Shown: in pieces, positions 6,564-9,676 of the stretch
Layout: each line of letters begins with the position of its first letter
Position numbering within the stretch: position 1 is the first letter of the stretch
NCBI GenBank assembly: GCA_015233485.1
Contig: JADFXO010000136.1
Coordinates: 1-9,676, forward strand
Source of the DNA: Nitrospirota bacterium
GTDB lineage: Bacteria > Nitrospirota > Thermodesulfovibrionia > Thermodesulfovibrionales > Magnetobacteriaceae
Length of the DNA: 9,676 nucleotides
Direction of reading: 5' to 3'
Program-made: the position numbers and the translations under genes
The notes under the pieces: model-generated
The model's input: only the letters and a program-made list of their open reading frames with translations
What the model was told of the DNA's origin: nothing
Databases searched by the model: none

Positions 6564-7936
6564 TTCTGAATCAGGGGTATAATCTTATTACAAACCTTAA
6601 TCGCCATATCCATGGCGTGGTCCATATTAATATACTTATGCAGGCCATTTCTTCCCATTGTATGGAGATTGCTGATATTATTAAGATACTTCATAATAAT
6701 CGAGACGTTATCCTCATATTTAAGATCATAAACAGGATATGCCTGCGGCATTCGAATTACAGTGCCGTCTTCAACGTCTTCAGAGTTGATTTTGAACAAT
6801 AGGAACAGTTCCCTCTTTGCCAATTCGATCAAATCTTTATCGGGCAGGTTCCAAATCTCGTCACTCTGAAAACAGAAATACTCGATGCCGAGGCAGGTCT
6901 TGTTTTCGTCATCTACCATTGAAGCACTCCAGTTTTTATAATTCTGGAGCCTGCAGACCTTCACAGACGGGTTGTTTATGTATATCCACTGCTCGTCAAA
7001 TACAAGTATTTTCCTGATAATCAGTGCTACTGTTATAAAATCCCTATATTTTAACTTGTGAGCAGCCGATGCCACCTCGTCGTCCGGCAGAGGCAGCAGT
7101 CTCAAAATAAGTTCTCTTAACGGCATTGTGTTTAAGTAGTGCCTGCCTTTTATCTCTGTCTTGTTACCTTCGATATTTACCTCTAAAAAATCAACTTCCC
7201 CGTCATTAAGGTGTACCCTGACAACTTCGGCGTTATTGATAATAAGGCTTTTTCTCTTTTTAATGTGAACTGCCATCTTGTCCCACAAAGTGCCGGGACC
7301 ATAAGCGGGATAGTGAAAAGCCTTAACCTGTGTTCTCGTTTTGATACCATCCTTATCACTTTTTTTGATACCTACCGCATGTTTTAACGCATTACCCATC
7401 GAAAAATCCTGTATGCGGTCTGTTGCCCAGTCCGCACTGATTTCACTGCAAGGCAGCCCTATCACCCTTTCCGTATATTCCTTAAAAAAAGTCTCATATA
7501 GTTTCTTTCCAAACCTATTAGACATGAGATGCTCAAAGGTTATCACCGGCTTTATCGGAAATACGTGAGAAAAGAAGTAGCTTGCAATAGCAGAAAGAAT
7601 ATCTCCTGTTCCTAAAGCGGCTACCGAGTTACGTACGTTGAGCGGATAATCTAATAACCTTCCATTGAAGAAAATACTTGAATTCCTTTTGCACTCGGCC
7701 ATCTCGGCATCCAACAGCCTTTCCCATAATTGTCTTATATCCTGATTGTCAGTCAAAAACCTGTGGCCCCCGGGGTCAATGTAACATCCATTATGGAATA
7801 CCGTCTTAGAAAGACCTCCAATCACGGGGTCTCTCTCCAGCACTGTGGTGTTGATGCCATTTTCTGAGAGTTTATATGCTGCTGTAATGCCGGCGGGGCC
7901 ACCCCCTATTACTGCTACTTCGGCTGAGTCTCTCAT
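6560..7936 (-). CDS. FAD-dependent oxidoreductase, HemY / UDP-galactopyranose mutase-like
   Basis: This 458-residue flavoprotein begins with a Rossmann FAD motif, VAVIGGGPAGITAAYKL (7-23; G11, G13, G16), with the ribose-binding E34 in VLERD and the GG pair at 40-41. PGGHRF (55-60), YPAYGPGTLW (209-218) and the C-terminal TMGRNGLHKYINMDHAM (426-442) are typical of the COG1232 / UGM-like group found in glycan clusters. The last motif is the C-terminal FAD-contact region, equivalent to GRxxxYxYxxMDxxI of galactopyranose mutases. Possible roles are ring contraction of a nucleotide-sugar or oxidation or isomerisation of another sugar or polyprenoid. A true protoporphyrinogen oxidase is unlikely in this context. 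It starts 4 bases after the GT2 stop; the ribosome site AGGTGA includes that stop codon. It overlaps the TPR gene by 4 bases. Confidence 0.87.
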   Translation of the reverse strand: MRDSAEVAVIGGGPAGITAAYKLSENGINTTVLERDPVIGGLSKTVFHNGCYIDPGGHRFLTDNQDIRQLWERLLDAEMAECKRNSSIFFNGRLLDYPLNVRNSVAALGTGDILSAIASYFFSHVFPIKPVITFEHLMSNRFGKKLYETFFKEYTERVIGLPCSEISADWATDRIQDFSMGNALKHAVGIKKSDKDGIKTRTQVKAFHYPAYGPGTLWDKMAVHIKKRKSLIINNAEVVRVHLNDGEVDFLEVNIEGNKTEIKGRHYLNTMPLRELILRLLPLPDDEVASAAHKLKYRDFITVALIIRKILVFDEQWIYINNPSVKVCRLQNYKNWSASMVDDENKTCLGIEYFCFQSDEIWNLPDKDLIELAKRELFLLFKINSEDVEDGTVIRMPQAYPVYDLKYEDNVSIIMKYLNNISNLHTMGRNGLHKYINMDHAMDMAIKVCNKIIPLIQK

Positions 7937-7940
7937 ATTG

Positions 7941-7946
7941 TCACCT
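7941..7946 (-). promoter_or_regulatory. Ribosome site of the FAD gene, overlapping the upstream stop codon
   Basis: On the - strand AGGTGA is followed by CAAT and ATG 7936. Its TGA is the stop codon of the glycosyltransferase, so ribosomes ending that gene sit on the initiation site of the next one. This supports translational coupling and ATG 7936 as the start. Confidence 0.6.
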
Positions 7947-8969
7947 GTTTAACCCGCCAGAACCTTTTAATATACCTGTTTTGTATAATATCCAGCAGAC
8001 AGCAAAGGCAGCGCCACTGTAGAAATAATACAAAAAGTGAAGAGGTACTGTTGCTAAAGCAAATAACAATCCCCTTTTTCTGCAAAAGAATGTGTACAAC
8101 GGAAGGTTTAACAAAACGATTGTAATAATGGAAAGTAATATCGATGCACCGGGATAACTGCCCAGACCTTCTTTTACAAATCTCCAGTCTTTCAACATAA
8201 AGCTAAGCGGCGCCAGAACAACGATGCACAGTACAAGGAACGAACTGATTCTATGTGGAACCTTTAAATTTAAATCCCGCGCTATAGAGCGCGTCTCTAA
8301 AATCAATCTTGACCATGGAACTGCCCTTTGAAAAATATCGGTTCGTAAGATAGAAAGGAAATCCCAATGCTTCATATGTTTCACTAACAGGTCTTTTTTT
8401 AATTCAATGGTATGTCCTTTATCAATAAGCCGGTATCCGAGTTCTATGTCCTCAATAGCGGGAATCTTATAACGTAATTGGTCAAATCCGCCGATTTCCC
8501 TAAAAACATCCTTTTTAATAGCCCCGCATCCAGCCCAAAACGTTGTTGCCCTTGTGTTTGCTGTTTGGTGATGAAAATGGTGAAAAAGATTTCTATATTG
8601 AGAAAAGAAGTTCTTCTCTGAGGGCTCGTCATCATAGGAACCAAACATTGCTGAAACGTCTATATTTTTTGAAAAAAAATCGCTTACTTTTTTGATAGTG
8701 TCTGCAGATATAAGTACGTCCGAATCTATAAAAAGAAGTATATCTCCGATGGCTCTTTGAGCCCCAATATTTCTGGCGGCAGCCGGACCGGAGCGTGTTT
8801 GTAGTTTAACCATATGTGCGCCTGCAAGGTCGTTTGTTATAATGTTCTCTGTAGAACAATCGTCGACAACGATAACCTCAAAATTCTCATGCTTCAAGTC
8901 GCAGACGCCACCCAGGCACTTGAGTAAAATCCCTCCGTTGTTATAAACAGGAATTACTACGGATACCAT
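7941..8969 (-). CDS. GT2-family glycosyltransferase with C-terminal membrane helices
   Basis: This 342-residue protein has a complete GT2 catalytic core: VSVVIPVYNNG (2-12), VIVVDDCST (32-40), SGPAAARNIGA (60-70), the metal-binding DSD in LLFIDSDV (78-85), a GCGAIKKDVFREIGGFD acceptor region (147-163) and the catalytic-base ED in IEDIELGYRL (172-181). Three hydrophobic segments follow at about 243-258, 275-295 and 301-329, indicating membrane anchoring, as in transferases acting on polyprenyl-linked substrates. It is the first gene of the four-gene operon that also encodes the FAD enzyme, TPR protein and flippase. ATG 8969 is fixed by an in-frame stop seven codons upstream. There is no good Shine-Dalgarno sequence directly before it, but a short ORF with a good one runs across the start. 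Sugar specificity cannot be told. Confidence 0.9.
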   Translation of the reverse strand: MVSVVIPVYNNGGILLKCLGGVCDLKHENFEVIVVDDCSTENIITNDLAGAHMVKLQTRSGPAAARNIGAQRAIGDILLFIDSDVLISADTIKKVSDFFSKNIDVSAMFGSYDDEPSEKNFFSQYRNLFHHFHHQTANTRATTFWAGCGAIKKDVFREIGGFDQLRYKIPAIEDIELGYRLIDKGHTIELKKDLLVKHMKHWDFLSILRTDIFQRAVPWSRLILETRSIARDLNLKVPHRISSFLVLCIVVLAPLSFMLKDWRFVKEGLGSYPGASILLSIITIVLLNLPLYTFFCRKRGLLFALATVPLHFLYYFYSGAAFAVCWILYKTGILKGSGGLNR

Positions 8970-9060
8970 ATCACATTTCGGTTCAAATCAAATGACACAG
9001 AGAACACTCCTTTATTTACCAAATTCTACTTTTCACAGCATATTGTCTTACGAAAGTCAT
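8957..9060 (-). promoter_or_regulatory. Operon leader with two mini-ORFs, each with a strong Shine-Dalgarno sequence
   Basis: On the - strand AGGAG (9074-9070) is followed after 9 bases by ATG 9060, a 14-codon ORF ending at 9016. AAAGGAG (9013-9007) is followed after 8 bases by GTG 8998, a 13-codon ORF ending at 8957, inside the start of the glycosyltransferase. The main gene has no such site of its own. The pair could be leader peptides coupling translation, or remnants of a lost gene. No convincing -35/-10 pair was seen in the 202-base gap 8970-9171. Confidence 0.3.
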
Positions 9061-9171
9061 ATACGCTGTCTCCTATAACCCCTATCGCTTTTTATGGCTT
9101 GCCCTGACAGCGAGGCGCTCCTTCCTGTGTCTGAAAAGCTATTGATTAAAAAATTATTACAGCGAAAATTA

Positions 9172-9531
9172 TCACAAAAGACCGGCGCGTTTATTGGCCT
9201 CGGCGGCGTTTGGGTCTTTGAGAGCGAGTTCTTTCAGGGCTCTTTCGACTTTCTCTTCCCGTTCTTCGATTTTCTTGATTTTCCTGATGACATTGACAAC
9301 TTCACTTTTGTGCTTATAGATTAAAGCATATAAACCAACGATTAAAGCAATTACCACAAATATACTGTTATGCGTTAATCCCATCTGTTGGTTGACGTCA
9401 TCAATGCGTTTGTTGGTACTGGCAATACCATCATCAATGCGTTTGTTGGTACTGGCAACACCATCGGCAATGCGTTTGTTGGTATCTTCTATGCGTTTGT
9501 CCAGACTCTTAAATCCTTCTTCTATTCGCAC
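9172..9531 (-). CDS. Small membrane-anchored coiled-coil protein, function unknown
   Basis: This is a 119-residue protein not assigned to a named family. Residues about 1-48 are a charged heptad/hendecad coiled coil built of NKRI units (KRIEDTNKRI, then two 11-residue steps ending TNKRIDD). One hydrophobic helix, SIFVVIALIVGLYALIY (about 56-72), follows, and then a second charged coiled coil, KIKKIEEREEKVERALKEL. It would be a single-pass protein, perhaps oligomeric. The start is GTG 9531, 11 bases after the stop of the purF fragment, with no clear ribosome site, so translation may depend on reinitiation. The same frame is open upstream through TNRERLIRLEVRIEEGF without any usual start codon, which suggests the natural N-terminus was lost or replaced at the purF junction. 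Expression is uncertain. Confidence 0.6.
   Translation of the reverse strand: MRIEEGFKSLDKRIEDTNKRIADGVASTNKRIDDGIASTNKRIDDVNQQMGLTHNSIFVVIALIVGLYALIYKHKSEVVNVIRKIKKIEEREEKVERALKELALKDPNAAEANKRAGLL
9399..9501. repeat. Tandem 33-bp repeats inside the coiled-coil gene
   Basis: On the + strand the units begin at 9399, 9432 and 9465, with cores CAATGCGTTTGTTGGTA. The first two agree at almost every base. The third diverges after TTGGTA, and a further ATGCGTTTGT follows 21 bases later. In the protein these are 11-residue (hendecad) steps followed by one 7-residue step. The near-identity of the DNA, not just the amino acids, suggests recent slippage or duplication. Unit number may vary between strains. 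Confidence 0.8.
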
Positions 9532-9542
9532 TTCTAGTCTGA

Positions 9543-9676
9543 TTAGCCGTTCTCTGTTAGTATAAGCAGACTGAACGCGCCGTGTATTTGGTTGACCGCT
9601 TCAATGATTTTCTCTTCCGCGCTGCGGGCCTTTGAATGGGCTATCAGATGTACGATTACCTCGCTGTCGGCGTTGG
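9543..9676 (-). pseudogene. purF: Amidophosphoribosyltransferase fragment, ends prematurely (N-terminal side outside window)
   Basis: The frame enters from the right edge and ends at TAA 9543-9545, giving 43 visible residues. They read ADSEVIVHLIAHSKARSAEE and then IIEAVNQIHGAFSLLILTEN, matching the PurF pattern DTEVxxHLI...GAYSxxxLTE, around residues 140-180 of about 470. This lies in the N-terminal glutamine amidotransferase (Ntn) domain. In normal PurF it continues with a LIAVRDPxGxRPL-type segment and the phosphoribosyltransferase domain; none of this follows. The product would lack the PRPP site and could not make phosphoribosylamine. The first 76 bases from the right edge are 40 G/C by hand count (about 53%), higher than a 60-base sample of the first glycosyltransferase (33%). 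It is either a pseudogene made by recombination at the island edge or a partial second copy. Confidence 0.82.

Noticed and set aside
9001..9080. Short - strand frame reading AIGVIGDSVYDFRKTICC
   Set aside because: It looks protein-like but has no start codon, is preceded by an in-frame stop and is only about 22 codons long. It might be a remnant, but no family could be named.
8970..9171. Strong promoter for the - strand operon
   Set aside because: I looked for TTGACA/TATAAT pairs at 16-18 bases in the gap and found none convincing; transcription may come from further upstream.
9094..9324. Open frame of 76 codons on the + strand
   Set aside because: It is the antisense shadow of the coiled-coil gene; its Phe/Asp-rich sequence mirrors Lys/Glu/Ile codons on the other strand.
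9399..9501. CRISPR-like repeated units
   Set aside because: The units are contiguous 33-bp tandem copies with no spacers, and they keep a reading frame encoding a coiled coil.
1..9676. tRNA, rRNA, insertion sequence or transposase genes
   Set aside because: No cloverleaf sequence, rRNA motif, DDE transposase or terminal inverted repeats were recognised, so the mechanism of the purF junction stays open.

Overview
The window is about 9.7 kb of moderately AT-rich bacterial DNA carrying a surface-glycan gene cluster between two housekeeping metabolic genes. The left edge holds the 3' end of nadB (L-aspartate oxidase, NAD synthesis). The right edge holds a stretch of purF (amidophosphoribosyltransferase, purine synthesis) that stops prematurely. 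The organism cannot be fixed from sequence alone. The envelope gene set, the TTG/GTG starts and the gene styles fit a Gram-negative environmental bacterium, for example Nitrospirota or a Deltaproteobacteria-like lineage, but this is a weak inference.

Layout. On the + strand after nadB come a GT2 glycosyltransferase (414-1331), a radical SAM/SPASM enzyme (1388-2557) and a second GT2 glycosyltransferase (2593-3483). These meet, tail to tail with a 7-base overlap of coding ends, a four-gene - strand operon. Read leftward, that operon encodes a third GT2 glycosyltransferase (8969-7941), a UDP-galactopyranose-mutase/HemY-like FAD oxidoreductase (7936-6560), a multi-membrane-span protein with C-terminal TPRs resembling TMTC-type GT-C proteins (6563-4812), and a MOP-family flippase of Wzx type (4790-3477). 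Spacings in the operon are 4 bases, a 4-base ATGA overlap and 21 bases, so it is probably one transcript. Upstream lies a 202-base leader with two mini-ORFs, each with a good Shine-Dalgarno sequence. Before that is a small membrane coiled-coil gene (9531-9172) built on 33-base repeats, and then the purF fragment.

How the genes may work together (inference). The GT2 enzymes would add sugars to a lipid-linked precursor at the cytoplasmic face. The FAD enzyme and the radical SAM enzyme would make or modify a precursor or the glycan. The flippase would move the lipid-linked product across the inner membrane, and the polytopic TPR protein might transfer sugar on the periplasmic side. No polymerase, chain-length regulator, initiating sugar-phosphate transferase or export machinery is visible here, so the locus is either part of a larger cluster or makes a short glycan.

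The most unusual point is the right edge. The PurF frame matches the family well up to about its 180th residue, then ends at a stop 11 bases before the GTG of the coiled-coil gene. The phosphoribosyltransferase half is absent. This looks like a recombination boundary of the glycan island.
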